Source: Gemmatimonadaceae bacterium (GTDB lineage Bacteria > Gemmatimonadota > Gemmatimonadetes > Gemmatimonadales > Gemmatimonadaceae). Taken from it: a DNA stretch of 64,000 nucleotides. The stretch is taken from the NCBI GenBank assembly GCA_019186945.1, contig JABAQJ010000001.1, positions 283,282-347,281 of the forward strand, written 5' to 3'. The notes under the pieces are model-generated. The model worked only from the letters and a program-made list of their open reading frames with translations, ran no database searches and was not told the DNA's origin. The translations under genes and the position numbers were made by a program. Positions 16,883 through 25,741 of the stretch are shown in pieces. Numbering within the stretch: position 1 is the first letter of the stretch; every line of letters starts with the position of its first letter.

Positions 16883-18358
16883 ATGGCGGTCTATCTGAAG
16901 AAGCGGCATCACCTGCTTGCGCTCAAGCTCTCGTTGCGTCGGGAGGGTCGGGTGTGGGTCGTGCATCTCGACCTGGAGACGCATGCTGGCGACGAACCCA
17001 GGACCTTGGCGACGTTTCGGATGCCGACGGAGAACCTGGGACTGCCGCGCTACGTCGACGCCACGTCGGCGCCGTCGTTCTTCATTCCTGGGGAGGTCAC
17101 CGGAGACTTGCGCGAACGGATCGCCGAGTTGCAGCTGGAGCCATCTCATCCGCTCTGGTTGCATCTGGTGAAGCCGTATGGGTACCTGGGGGTGGTGCCG
17201 TGGGAGGATCTGCTGGTGCCGGAGTTGCAGCGACCGGTCTTGCGGCTACCCGACTTCCTCGAGCCGGCGCGCGAGCGGCGAGATACGCTCGACGTGGCCC
17301 TGTGCTGCTGCGTGCCGGCATCCGAACGGTCGTTCCCGGTCCCACAGGCGCTCGGTGAGATCGCGGCCGCGGTCCTCCGGGGTTCGCGCCGGCCGCACAC
17401 CAGGATTCACGTGTTTCCCGACATCGGCTCCTTTGCGCAGGTGCGCGACGCATTCGAGGGCGAACCGCGCGTCTCCGTACACGACCCGTCGGCAGCGCGT
17501 CGCTACCTCGGTCAACGGATCGAGGGAGCCTCTGCCAGTGCGGTCACGAGCCCCTGGTTGCAGTGGATGCGGGATGCGATGGAAGGTCGGTCGCTGGATA
17601 CCGTGCATTTCGTCTGCCGCGGTTACTTCGCCGACGAGCGTCCCTGTCTGACGGTGACCGAGTCTCCGGCGGAGAGCCAGGATGCACGAACCGCGCGATA
17701 CCTTGGCGTGGCGGAAACGTCCACGTTTCTCAACCAGACCGGCGCGTGGTCCGTGGTGTGTACCGCGCCACCGGACGGCAGCCCGGAGCTCGGGCTACGT
17801 TACTTCGTCGATACTCTGGCGCAGGTTCGACCCGGCCCGGCACTGTTTCACGATTCCAACCGGGACGATGGCCTCGTTGCACTGCAGAGTGCCTACGAGT
17901 TCCTGTTTTCGCCGGATCCGCGCGAGGCGATCGCCGGTCCGCTCTTCATGTACTGCCAGCCGGCACTGGTCGACACGCAGCTCCCCGTGGAGGCGAAATC
18001 CGCGCTCGGCGCGACTATCGTCAGTTTCAACTCGGATTTGTTCAACCCGCCCGTGACGGCATCCGACTCGGAGAAGCCACGGGCAGCCCCAGATCGGAAG
18101 CGCGCCAAGCGCATGACGCAGACGGAAGCCATATCTGCTCCCTCCGAGGAAGCGCCGGCGGATAGTGACGTGCCGAACTGGCTCTCGTCGACACAACGTT
18201 TCGTCGAGGAGCAGATGCAGGAGGCGCAGCGACGGGACGCAAGCCTGGGGCGTGCGCCGAATCCCCGGATGCAGGCCCGCACGTCAGCGATTGCCGAGAC
18301 GCTCGCCGATGTCCAGAGCATCATAAAGAGCTTCGCCGCCTCCAGGCTGAAGCCCTGA
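16883..18358 (+). CDS. CHAT-like caspase-fold protein lacking catalytic residues
   Basis: 491 residues. The N-terminal ~130 residues are beta-rich and end in PYGYLGVVPWEDLL, the PWE motif that leads CHAT domains. The caspase-like core then has VHFVCRG (residues 241-247) where active CHAT proteins have H-x-x-CHG: Arg246 replaces the catalytic His. The strand that normally ends in the catalytic Cys reads VVCTAPPDG, with Cys293 out of register and no Cys at the expected place. The C-terminal ~110 residues are charged and probably disordered, ending in a helix. It therefore looks like a pseudoprotease, perhaps a scaffold, regulator or substrate of the active CHAT protein encoded two bases downstream. 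Homology to CHAT is by pattern, not by search. Confidence 0.65.
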   Translation: MAVYLKKRHHLLALKLSLRREGRVWVVHLDLETHAGDEPRTLATFRMPTENLGLPRYVDATSAPSFFIPGEVTGDLRERIAELQLEPSHPLWLHLVKPYGYLGVVPWEDLLVPELQRPVLRLPDFLEPARERRDTLDVALCCCVPASERSFPVPQALGEIAAAVLRGSRRPHTRIHVFPDIGSFAQVRDAFEGEPRVSVHDPSAARRYLGQRIEGASASAVTSPWLQWMRDAMEGRSLDTVHFVCRGYFADERPCLTVTESPAESQDARTARYLGVAETSTFLNQTGAWSVVCTAPPDGSPELGLRYFVDTLAQVRPGPALFHDSNRDDGLVALQSAYEFLFSPDPREAIAGPLFMYCQPALVDTQLPVEAKSALGATIVSFNSDLFNPPVTASDSEKPRAAPDRKRAKRMTQTEAISAPSEEAPADSDVPNWLSSTQRFVEEQMQEAQRRDASLGRAPNPRMQARTSAIAETLADVQSIIKSFAASRLKP

Positions 18359-18360
18359 CG

Positions 18361-19743
18361 ATGGGAGCCGCCATGCAACCACGGACCATCGTCTCCATAG
18401 AGCAGGACACCGAGGGAGCGCTGGTGGCGCGCCTGTTGAAGGCGGAAAGCAATCTGCCGAACGCTCGCCAGTCGATACCGATAGGTTTCGATGCCGGTGC
18501 AATTCCTGCGATGGACGACGAAGCGAAGGTACAACTGTATGGGGCGCTGCTGCGCGACGCGCTGAAGAAACACCCCGCGATCCAGAGCGCCCTTTCGGCC
18601 ATGTTCCAGCTGCCGGATGGTCAGTCGCGTGCGCTTTGCTTCGAGATCGTTGCCCTGCAGGGAGAGCAGATCCGATGGGAGGCTCTGTGCGACGATGCCG
18701 GTGACTTCGTTGCGCTTGGCGGTCGATGCCGGGTGAGCCGGATAGCCGACGAGGTCAGCCGGCAGGATGCCGGCATTCGCCCGTTCAACCTGCCGCTGAG
18801 GATCTGCGCCTTCATGTCGGCCGCTGGCCGCGATGCGACGCCCGAGTGGACCGCGTTCGTGTCCGCATTCGATGGCGCGCGTTCGGCGGGTCTGGCCCTG
18901 GAGGCGCGCGTGTTCGTGGGACAGCAACAGCTTCTCGACCGGATCCGGCAGGAACTCGCGGACGGGCAGCATCCGGGCGTCACCATAGCTTCCATGCCGT
19001 CGTCCGACCTGGATGTGGAGGGAGCACTCAACGAGTATCGGCCGCAACTGGTACACTTCTTCTGCCACGGATCGTCCGGGTTCGGCAAGGCGTACCTGGA
19101 GTTGGCGACCATCGTCGACCACGACACGGAGAGCGTCGAAGGATCGGTCGTGGTGGAAGTCAATTCGCTGGTTGAGGCTGGCGGAGTGCGAAACGCGTGG
19201 TTGGTGGTGCTGAACTGCTGCGAAGGAGCGGCGGCCGGCGAACGACTCGCGTCCATGGCTTTCCGGATCGTGGCGAATGGGAGCGTTCCAGCGGTCATCG
19301 GCATGCAGGAGCCCATTCCGGCAGGCGACGCAAACGTGTTCTGCGAGAAGCTCTATCCCGAACTCTTCCGCCTGCTCTCCGCGACAGCAACGGAGAGTCT
19401 GAGCAAGCCGGTGGCGCTGGACCTGACGGAGACGCTCGTCCCGGCCCGACGCGCCATTCGCAATCGCCACAGGAAGAACCCGTCGAGTTTCCACAACTGG
19501 ACGCTGCCTGTCCTGTACGTCCAGAAGGAACCGCTGCAGGTACAATGCCGGCCGGCAGAGTCGGACGAACACTTGGCGTTGATGCGGGATCGGGTGAGGC
19601 TGGTCGCAGGTCTCCTGCGGCAGCTTCCGCCAGATGCGGATCCCGCGTTGCGCGCGCAGTTCCTGGGAGTTCTCGACAAGCCGCCTGTGGTGCCGCCGGA
19701 GTTGCGGCCGGACTCGATGGGACAGATTCCAATCGGCCTGTAG
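18361..19743 (+). CDS. CHAT-domain caspase-fold protease
   Basis: 460 residues. The lead-in motif IRWEALCDD is followed by the CHAT core. LVHFFCHGSS gives the catalytic His236, and VVLNCCEG gives the catalytic Cys287 (Cys286 adjacent). The strand order and the SVPAVIGMQEPI motif after the Cys match the family, which belongs to the caspase clan. CHAT proteases are known in bacterial conflict systems, where they are switched on by a sensor and cleave a partner protein. Here no TPR, NTPase or other sensor is fused; the N-terminal ~150 residues are a small domain of unknown kind. The ATG lies 2 bases after the previous stop and the next gene starts 2 bases after this stop, so expression is surely coupled. 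Confidence 0.8.
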   Translation: MGAAMQPRTIVSIEQDTEGALVARLLKAESNLPNARQSIPIGFDAGAIPAMDDEAKVQLYGALLRDALKKHPAIQSALSAMFQLPDGQSRALCFEIVALQGEQIRWEALCDDAGDFVALGGRCRVSRIADEVSRQDAGIRPFNLPLRICAFMSAAGRDATPEWTAFVSAFDGARSAGLALEARVFVGQQQLLDRIRQELADGQHPGVTIASMPSSDLDVEGALNEYRPQLVHFFCHGSSGFGKAYLELATIVDHDTESVEGSVVVEVNSLVEAGGVRNAWLVVLNCCEGAAAGERLASMAFRIVANGSVPAVIGMQEPIPAGDANVFCEKLYPELFRLLSATATESLSKPVALDLTETLVPARRAIRNRHRKNPSSFHNWTLPVLYVQKEPLQVQCRPAESDEHLALMRDRVRLVAGLLRQLPPDADPALRAQFLGVLDKPPVVPPELRPDSMGQIPIGL

Positions 19744-19745
19744 GC

Positions 19746-21152
19746 ATGTTCGCGCTCTCCGATCTGCTGCGGATCAACGCCTGGACCGGTGCGGAATCGC
19801 CGTCAGCCCAGCCGGCGCTGAAGTGGGGTCTGAAACGCCGCATGGACGGCCCGTCGGCGGACGACGGGAAGCTGGCCGGACCCGCGAAAGTCACGTCCGA
19901 ATCCAACTGGAGGCATCCGGCCATCGGTTGGGGACTCGTGCTGCCGGACAACGACGAACTCGATGCCGCAGCGCGCGCGACTGCCGATGACGCACCACAC
20001 GCGATCCAGGAATTGGTCGCGGCGCGTAACAACGCACCGGTGTTCCGGTACGTGACCGGGCACCAGGGAGGATTCCTGCGCCGCTACTTCAGCGACGGGA
20101 AGTTCCAGGATCCATCGCTGGCCGGGAGCGCACCAGGGATCGCGCGCGGGCAGCTACCACGCTACCTGCTCATTTACGCGCCGCCGGAGCGAATACCGTG
20201 GCGTTTCCAGTACGTGGCCAACTCCAGCACCTTCGTCGGACGAATCTGGCTCGAGGGTGACGCACTAACGAACTACGTCAATGCCCTCCTCAAGGACTGG
20301 AGCGATACCCCAAGTAACCCGTTGGCGCCGGTGGTGTGGAGCGTAAACCTCGGAGAGCCGGACATCACGTGGCTGATGGACACGGTGATTTCGAAAAGAC
20401 TCCGCGACAGGTTTGCCGAGGGGGAGCTGACGGAAGGCGCGAGCATGTTCAACGACGACGCCACGGCCGCGGCACTGGCATCGGCGCTGGCGAAACACAC
20501 TCCATCGCTGATCGCGTCCACGAGCCACGGAATGACTGGCCCGCTTTCCACGCCAGCGCAGATGAACGCGGACCTCGGGATGCCGGTGGGCGTCGATCAC
20601 GACCTCGTACGACCGGAGACGCTGCTGGATGGCTGGGCGCCTAACGGGGCGATCTGGTACGCGCACGCCTGCTGTTCGGCCGGAAGCGACGCCAGTTCGC
20701 GGTACGCAGGGCTGTTCGATCCGGGGTCGTCGGTGGCCACGACGCTGGCAGGCGTTGCCGCGACCTGCCAGGATCGGGTGGCGCCGTTGCCGACGGCCCT
20801 GCTTGGTGCGAAGCACCCATTGCGCGCGTTCGCCGGTCATGTGGAACCGACTTTCGATTGGACCTTGCGCAACCCGGAGACCGGCCAGCCGCTGGCGCAC
20901 GCGATCGTCGATGCCCTGTACACGCGACTGTACCAGCAGGGCGAGGATCGGATGACGTTAGGTCACGCCCTGACGAAAGTGTATGCCGAGGCGGGCGCGT
21001 TCCTGGCACAACACGCGCAGGCGCTCGAGGCTGTCAACCAGGGTGCCGAGCTCGCCCGCGAGCGCGCGCTCTATCGCCAGCTCGTGGCGATGGATCGCCA
21101 GCAACTGGTGATACTCGGCGATCCGACGGTGATGCTCCCACCGCTACCCTGA
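19746..21152 (+). CDS. Caspase-fold cysteine peptidase of the C25 (gingipain)-like type
   Basis: 468 residues, no signal peptide. STSHGMTG places a catalytic His at residue 261, and WYAHACCSAGSD places the catalytic Cys at 309 or 310. The domain ends with VILGDPTVMLPPLP, the GDPT motif typical of C25-like peptidases and a good sign of correct family. The N-terminal ~150 residues are a separate region containing Trp-rich and His-rich stretches. C25 enzymes are usually secreted; the absence of a signal and the fusion into an operon with two CHAT proteins point to an intracellular role. It begins 2 bases after the CHAT stop and is followed after 1 base by a metallo-beta-lactamase gene. It differs from both CHAT neighbours, so three distinct caspase-fold proteins are encoded in a row. 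Confidence 0.75.
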   Translation: MFALSDLLRINAWTGAESPSAQPALKWGLKRRMDGPSADDGKLAGPAKVTSESNWRHPAIGWGLVLPDNDELDAAARATADDAPHAIQELVAARNNAPVFRYVTGHQGGFLRRYFSDGKFQDPSLAGSAPGIARGQLPRYLLIYAPPERIPWRFQYVANSSTFVGRIWLEGDALTNYVNALLKDWSDTPSNPLAPVVWSVNLGEPDITWLMDTVISKRLRDRFAEGELTEGASMFNDDATAAALASALAKHTPSLIASTSHGMTGPLSTPAQMNADLGMPVGVDHDLVRPETLLDGWAPNGAIWYAHACCSAGSDASSRYAGLFDPGSSVATTLAGVAATCQDRVAPLPTALLGAKHPLRAFAGHVEPTFDWTLRNPETGQPLAHAIVDALYTRLYQQGEDRMTLGHALTKVYAEAGAFLAQHAQALEAVNQGAELARERALYRQLVAMDRQQLVILGDPTVMLPPLP

Positions 21153-21153
21153 G

Positions 21154-21969
21154 GTGACGCCGCTCGCGTCGGCCGGCGATGGGAAGAGGCGGGCCGATCC
21201 GCGCCGCCGGCGAATCGTCCGCGGCATCCTCGTCATGCTCGTGGCGGCCATCGGTAACGCCGGATGCACGCACGACATCCACCTCGCACCCGCGCCTCCC
21301 CTGGCGGCAGCCACAACAACTACCGGGCCGTGGGCAAGCATGATCTTCGCCGCCCGCACGGACAGTGGTGTGGTGGTGATCGACTTGGGGTGGACCGGTG
21401 CCGACAAGGCACTGCGGTCCCTGCTCACGCAGTTGGGAGCCACAACGGCAGACGTGCGCTGGACCTTCCTGACGCACGCCCATCGCGACCACATCGGCGC
21501 CTGGCGCACGGTGCAAGCATCGACACTCGTGCTTGGACGCGACGAGATCCCTTTCTTCACAGGCAGCGCGCGGTACACCGGACTGGTACCTCGGATCGGC
21601 GATCGGCTGGTGTCGTATCCGCATCCGGGAAAGGGCGAGCTCCGTCTGCTGCCGATCGCGACCGATACCGCGTTCGTACTGGGCCGCGACACGCTTCGAG
21701 CCTTCCCCGTACCCGGTCACACCGCGGGGAGCACGGTCTACCTCTTTCGTGAGACGCTGTTCGCCGGGGACGCCGTAAACTGGCGTGTGACGAGCGGTTT
21801 TCGTGGCGCGCGAAGCGAGTATTCCGATGATCCGAAGCGGAGCCGTGCGAGCTTGGCGTCGCTGCTTCGGCGGATCGATTCGGCAGGTGTGCGCTGGCGC
21901 GTCCTGTGCACGGCACACGGGAAATGCGGGCTTGCGGATTCAACGCTCCGCGCGAGGATTCTGCGGTAG
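21154..21969 (+). CDS. Metallo-beta-lactamase-fold lipoprotein
   Basis: 271 residues from a GTG start one base after the previous stop. The basic stretch RRRRIVRG and hydrophobic core end in lipobox NAGC (Cys at residue 38), so the mature protein is probably lipid-anchored in the periplasm. HAHRDH is the zinc motif, GHTAGS carries the third His and LFAGDAVN the bridging Asp, followed by TAHG; all ligands for a two-metal site are present. Substrate unknown (families include lactonases, hydrolases and beta-lactamases). Its position suggests co-transcription with the caspase-fold operon, although an envelope enzyme is odd there; a later ATG at 21235 would shorten the signal. Confidence 0.8.
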   Translation: MTPLASAGDGKRRADPRRRRIVRGILVMLVAAIGNAGCTHDIHLAPAPPLAAATTTTGPWASMIFAARTDSGVVVIDLGWTGADKALRSLLTQLGATTADVRWTFLTHAHRDHIGAWRTVQASTLVLGRDEIPFFTGSARYTGLVPRIGDRLVSYPHPGKGELRLLPIATDTAFVLGRDTLRAFPVPGHTAGSTVYLFRETLFAGDAVNWRVTSGFRGARSEYSDDPKRSRASLASLLRRIDSAGVRWRVLCTAHGKCGLADSTLRARILR

Positions 21970-21994
21970 CCTGGCAGTTCAAGAGGAGGAAGCG

Positions 21995-22399
21995 ATGTAC
22001 CGGCAAGCCCTGCTGGCCACCTTGATCGCGATGTCGACCGCGGCGTGCGCCAGTGGCGGGAATGCCAGCGCCACGGGCGCCCTGACGTCGCGGCAGTCCG
22101 ATATCATCACGCGCAGCGAGATCGCGGAGACGCAGGGACTCCTGACGGCCTGGGACGCGGTACAACGCCTCCGTCCGCGCTTTCTAAGGAATGCCGGCCG
22201 CACCAGCGTCCGTGGCAGCGGAGACAATCGGGCAATCGTGCGAGTCGACGACAATGTCGCCGGTTTGCCGGAAGTCCTGCGCTCCATCGACATCAGCGAG
22301 GTCATGGAGATTCGGTATTACTCGGCCGTCGATGCTACCGCACGGTTCGGCGGGATGTATGGGCGAGGCATCATCCACGTGATCACACGACAGCGTTGA
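21995..22399 (+). CDS. Small lipoprotein with TonB-plug-like domain
   Basis: 134 residues. AAGAGGAGGAAG lies just upstream of the ATG, a strong ribosome site. Signal peptide with lipobox STAAC (Cys near residue 18). The C-terminal half resembles a TonB receptor plug without the barrel: DNVAGLPEVLRSIDISEVMEI, then YYSAVDATARFGGMYGRGIIHVITR, close to the plug ending of true receptors. Stand-alone plug proteins of this kind occur in several phyla, function unknown. It lies 25 bases after the metallo-beta-lactamase gene on the same strand and may end that operon. Confidence 0.65.
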   Translation: MYRQALLATLIAMSTAACASGGNASATGALTSRQSDIITRSEIAETQGLLTAWDAVQRLRPRFLRNAGRTSVRGSGDNRAIVRVDDNVAGLPEVLRSIDISEVMEIRYYSAVDATARFGGMYGRGIIHVITRQR

Positions 22400-22435
22400 G
22401 CGGTCGACCGCATCGGCCCAGGCCGAGCACGACCG

Positions 22436-23785
22436 CTATCGACTTTCCGGCGTAATGACGAGGGCTCGACCGCTGTAATCCGTGGGATCGATGTGGCGGG
22501 TGACGGCAGTGCGTCGCGCGCCGCTGTTGAAGTACGTCAGCTCGACGTCGACCGACCGAACGACGGCTGGGAGTCCGAAATGCAGCGGCGCCATGCCCTG
22601 CGCGCAGTAGCCGCTGCCGGAATCGACGAGCCGTGTGGCGAGCAGTCGGCCGGTGGACGTGTCGTACAGGCGGACCTCTGCGCCTGGAAGCGTCCAGCGA
22701 CGTACCGAATCGAGCGCAACGACCGCCAGCGATCGCGTTGCGGCAGATACCGGCAACGTGTTGCGCATCAGGTAGTGCTTGCCTTGCGCGTGGTTGTTCG
22801 CGAGCGCGATGTCCAGCGCGCCATCGCGGTCATAGTCAGCGACGGCCACGCCGTGGCTGGCGCCGTGCTCGACGAACGGCTGCGGGAGGACGTCGGTCCA
22901 GCCGGACATCGTACGCTTGTACAAGTGGTCGCGAGCTTCCGGTTGAGCCGAAAGGAAACTCGATACGTATAGCTCCAACATGCCGTCATTGTCGAAGTCG
23001 CCCCATGCTGTGGTGACGTCGTGGGTATCGCTAGCGAGCGGAGTGCCGGGTGCCGCGTTCCGGAAGCGGCCACCGCCCAGGTTCTCCCACAGCAGGTCCG
23101 GGCCGTAGGCGGCGACGTAGAGGTCCAGATCGCCGTCGTTGTCGAAATCGGCGGCTGCTGCGCCCACGCCACCGATGTCGCTGCGCCTGCCCGGGTTGTC
23201 CATTCCGAGTGCAGGCGCAACATCTGTGAAGCGTCCTTCATCGTTGCGATAGAGCCCGTCGGTGTCGCCGTCCTGGTTGGCGACGAACAGGTCGAGGTCG
23301 CCATCCTGGTCGTAGTCCACCCAGGCCGGTTGCCTGGTCGTGCCATCGAGGTCGAGGTTCAGCGATGCCGCCACGTCCGTGAAGTCGCCGCCATCGTTCC
23401 GGTACAGGCGTGTCCGGGCGTCACGTGCCGCCGCGAATCCGAGGAAGAGATCCGGATCGCCGTCGCTATCGAAGTCGCCCCACGAGGCCGCGCGCGTCTC
23501 GAACGGGACCGTCAGTCCGGCCGCGGCTGCAACGTCGACAAACCGTCCCCCTTCGTTGCGGTAAAGCCGGTTAGGCGCGCCGCGAAAACCGACGAAAAGA
23601 TCCAGATCGCCGTCGCCATCGTAGTCTGCCCAGGCGTTCGGCTGGCCACCGGGAGCGGAGAACAGATCCTGCTGCACACGCTCGAACCCGATGGCGTTCG
23701 CCGCGGTTGACGGTACCGGAGCCGGTGTGTTATTGCAACTGGCGACAAGTACGAGTGCGACGGGTAGCGCCAGATTCCGCGTCAT
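22436..23785 (-). CDS. FG-GAP/VCBS repeat lipoprotein with UnbV/ASPIC C-terminal domain
   Basis: 449 residues. Signal peptide with lipobox VASC (Cys near residue 16). Six or seven beta-propeller repeats carry the calcium motif D-x-D-x-D-G-D-x-D (for example DYDGDGDLDLFVG, DFDSDGDPDLF, DYDQDGDLDLF, DFDNDGDLDLY). The C-terminal ~90 residues match the UnbV/ASPIC domain: VDSGSGYCAQGMAPLHFGL. Such proteins form surface propellers that bind calcium and possibly polysaccharide or cell-surface ligands. Start 23785 is the first ATG and opens the signal. It is convergent with the preceding + strand genes. Confidence 0.85.
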   Translation of the reverse strand: MTRNLALPVALVLVASCNNTPAPVPSTAANAIGFERVQQDLFSAPGGQPNAWADYDGDGDLDLFVGFRGAPNRLYRNEGGRFVDVAAAAGLTVPFETRAASWGDFDSDGDPDLFLGFAAARDARTRLYRNDGGDFTDVAASLNLDLDGTTRQPAWVDYDQDGDLDLFVANQDGDTDGLYRNDEGRFTDVAPALGMDNPGRRSDIGGVGAAAADFDNDGDLDLYVAAYGPDLLWENLGGGRFRNAAPGTPLASDTHDVTTAWGDFDNDGMLELYVSSFLSAQPEARDHLYKRTMSGWTDVLPQPFVEHGASHGVAVADYDRDGALDIALANNHAQGKHYLMRNTLPVSAATRSLAVVALDSVRRWTLPGAEVRLYDTSTGRLLATRLVDSGSGYCAQGMAPLHFGLPAVVRSVDVELTYFNSGARRTAVTRHIDPTDYSGRALVITPESR

Positions 23786-24022
23786 GGCTCAGTTCCAGTG
23801 ACCGTGGACCGCGACCGCGGCGGTCACGGCACCCGGCGAGTCGACCGTGCAAGCGTGTCCGTCGGCCAGCACACGACCGGTCTGCGTTCGGCTGTCGGAA
23901 TGCACGCGATCGAAGCGAGGCACGTCCACGTATGCGACCGGTGCATTTGGAAGAATAACGAGATCCCGGTGGCAGGGTGTTCGAGAGGGACTCGGGAATC
24001 TGCCGTCGCCCCGTGTCTTGCG

Positions 24023-25717
24023 TCAGGGGCGAGGCGCGGGAACTCGTGCCACTCGCCGGGCGATTTCACCCTGGTTCAGCCGCAAGGTGTCCATGGGCGT
24101 CAGGCGGTCCGAGCCGAGTCGTCGGTTCAACGTCAACAGGGTTCGGGAAGGAAGGCCGCAGAACGAGATTCCGCCGCGCGAGTCGGATGTCCCGTCCTGC
24201 TGGCGCGTAGTGGAGAGCAGGTTCGCGCCGGATCCCGAGACCTCCAGCCAAGTCACGGCGAGGTCGGCGAACGCGAGCGGGCCCTCGGTGGCGGCGTTGC
24301 GAACGCTGACATGCAGCGTCCCTCGATCGCGAGCGGGCGGTCTGGTCGGGCACAACCGACTCACGATCTCACGGGTGTTGCTGGCGCGCAAGTTGAGCCG
24401 CACGGTCTCGCCCTCGGCGAGGACGGCGTCAGCGGACGCTGCTTTCAGGCCAATCGCGTCGTAATCCGCGTGCTCGACGACGACGTCGAAGTTGCCCGCC
24501 GGGAGCGAATCCAGCGCGAACGTGCCGCTGGCGCCAGTCACGCCCGAGTACGGCGTGCCGTCGAGCCGGACCCGGGCTCCGGCAAGCGGACGTCGCAGGC
24601 TGTCCAGTACCTCGCCAATGAGCATCGCGGGCTTCTCATAGACCCGCAGGCCCTCGGCGGTGACGTCGCCACCTTCTTCCCGAAGGCGATAGACCACGGA
24701 TCTCACCAGAACGCTGGGTGCGGTACTGGTCAGCCCGACCGGTGGCGACACGGATCGTCCGACCTGCGGCATGCGGATGAACCAGCGTCGCACGATCCAC
24801 GCTCCGGATCGGAGCCGCGCGAAGTGGACCTCGCCGCCCAGTCGGAGGTTGTCGGCGAAGTCGTCGAGGTTCGTGTATTGGTACTCCACGAACCTCAGCT
24901 CGAACGTCCGGGCATCCAACCACAGCGTGCCACGCACGTCGCCCACATCCCGCCGCTTCGCAGGCTCGAATTGCAACCCGACCATACCTTTGCGGTCGCG
25001 CGACGGTCGCGCGTACCCGAAGCAGTGATCGGCCTGGAACCGGTCGGAGAGCAGCACGGCCGCGTCGGGCGCGAAATACAGTGTCGAACCATCCTGATCC
25101 TTGCGCCAGAAGCCGTGTGCCGAGAGAGATTCCGCCGGGAGCGAGAAGAATGGTCGATCGACCACGCCCTGGACGTCGGAGCGCGTCTCGTCTATCACCT
25201 TGAGCGTCGCCGGGTCGATTTGTCTGACGTAGCGCACCAGGCGGGCGCTAAAGAGCCGGTCGCGGAGCGAGATTTGCGTAGCGGCCAGGGCTGTGCGCGC
25301 CTCGTCCCAGAGCGCGGCCACGCGCGCTCCGTCCCTGTCGTCGCGTTTGCACAACGGAAGCGCCGTAACGACTACTTCGGGCAATGTGTAGAGCAGAGCA
25401 TCGAGCTGCACGTTCAGCTCACGCGACTCTCCTGTTGCCAGATCAAACATCGCGGATGTGTACCGCCGCACGCCGATGCGCTTGGCCTCGATTCGATAGC
25501 GGCCGGCGGATGGCGCTCGGACGCCGTAAAGGCCGCGATCGCTCGTCAGCGCCGATGCAACCGTACGTGCCGAGTCGTCCACGAGTGCGACGAGGACTCC
25601 GCTCAATGGGGCTCCGGTATTCCCCTCGGTTACGGTTCCGCGGACCAGCTGTGCCTGTGTTATCGGCGCACGAACGAGGCAGAGGAGCGTCAGGATGCGC
25701 GCAATACGGGACATCAT
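24023..25717 (-). CDS. Secreted protein with carboxypeptidase-like regulatory domains
   Basis: 564 residues. Signal peptide to about residue 23 (cleavage near TQA). Residues ~25-105 form a carboxypeptidase regulatory-like beta-sandwich: GTVTEGNTGAPLSGVLVALVD ... YRIEAKRIGVRRY, the motif found before TonB receptors and in surface proteins. The middle (130-340) is a unique region that includes VYRLREEGG. A second regulatory domain follows at ~370-455 (GEVLDSLRRPLAGARVRL ... GVTGASGTFAL). No enzymatic motif is visible. Probably an exported, surface-associated protein. It lies 24 bases after the DUF853 ATPase stop on the same strand. Confidence 0.65.
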   Translation of the reverse strand: MMSRIARILTLLCLVRAPITQAQLVRGTVTEGNTGAPLSGVLVALVDDSARTVASALTSDRGLYGVRAPSAGRYRIEAKRIGVRRYTSAMFDLATGESRELNVQLDALLYTLPEVVVTALPLCKRDDRDGARVAALWDEARTALAATQISLRDRLFSARLVRYVRQIDPATLKVIDETRSDVQGVVDRPFFSLPAESLSAHGFWRKDQDGSTLYFAPDAAVLLSDRFQADHCFGYARPSRDRKGMVGLQFEPAKRRDVGDVRGTLWLDARTFELRFVEYQYTNLDDFADNLRLGGEVHFARLRSGAWIVRRWFIRMPQVGRSVSPPVGLTSTAPSVLVRSVVYRLREEGGDVTAEGLRVYEKPAMLIGEVLDSLRRPLAGARVRLDGTPYSGVTGASGTFALDSLPAGNFDVVVEHADYDAIGLKAASADAVLAEGETVRLNLRASNTREIVSRLCPTRPPARDRGTLHVSVRNAATEGPLAFADLAVTWLEVSGSGANLLSTTRQQDGTSDSRGGISFCGLPSRTLLTLNRRLGSDRLTPMDTLRLNQGEIARRVARVPAPRP

Positions 25718-25741
25718 GGGCTCACCCGGTACGCATCCAGC

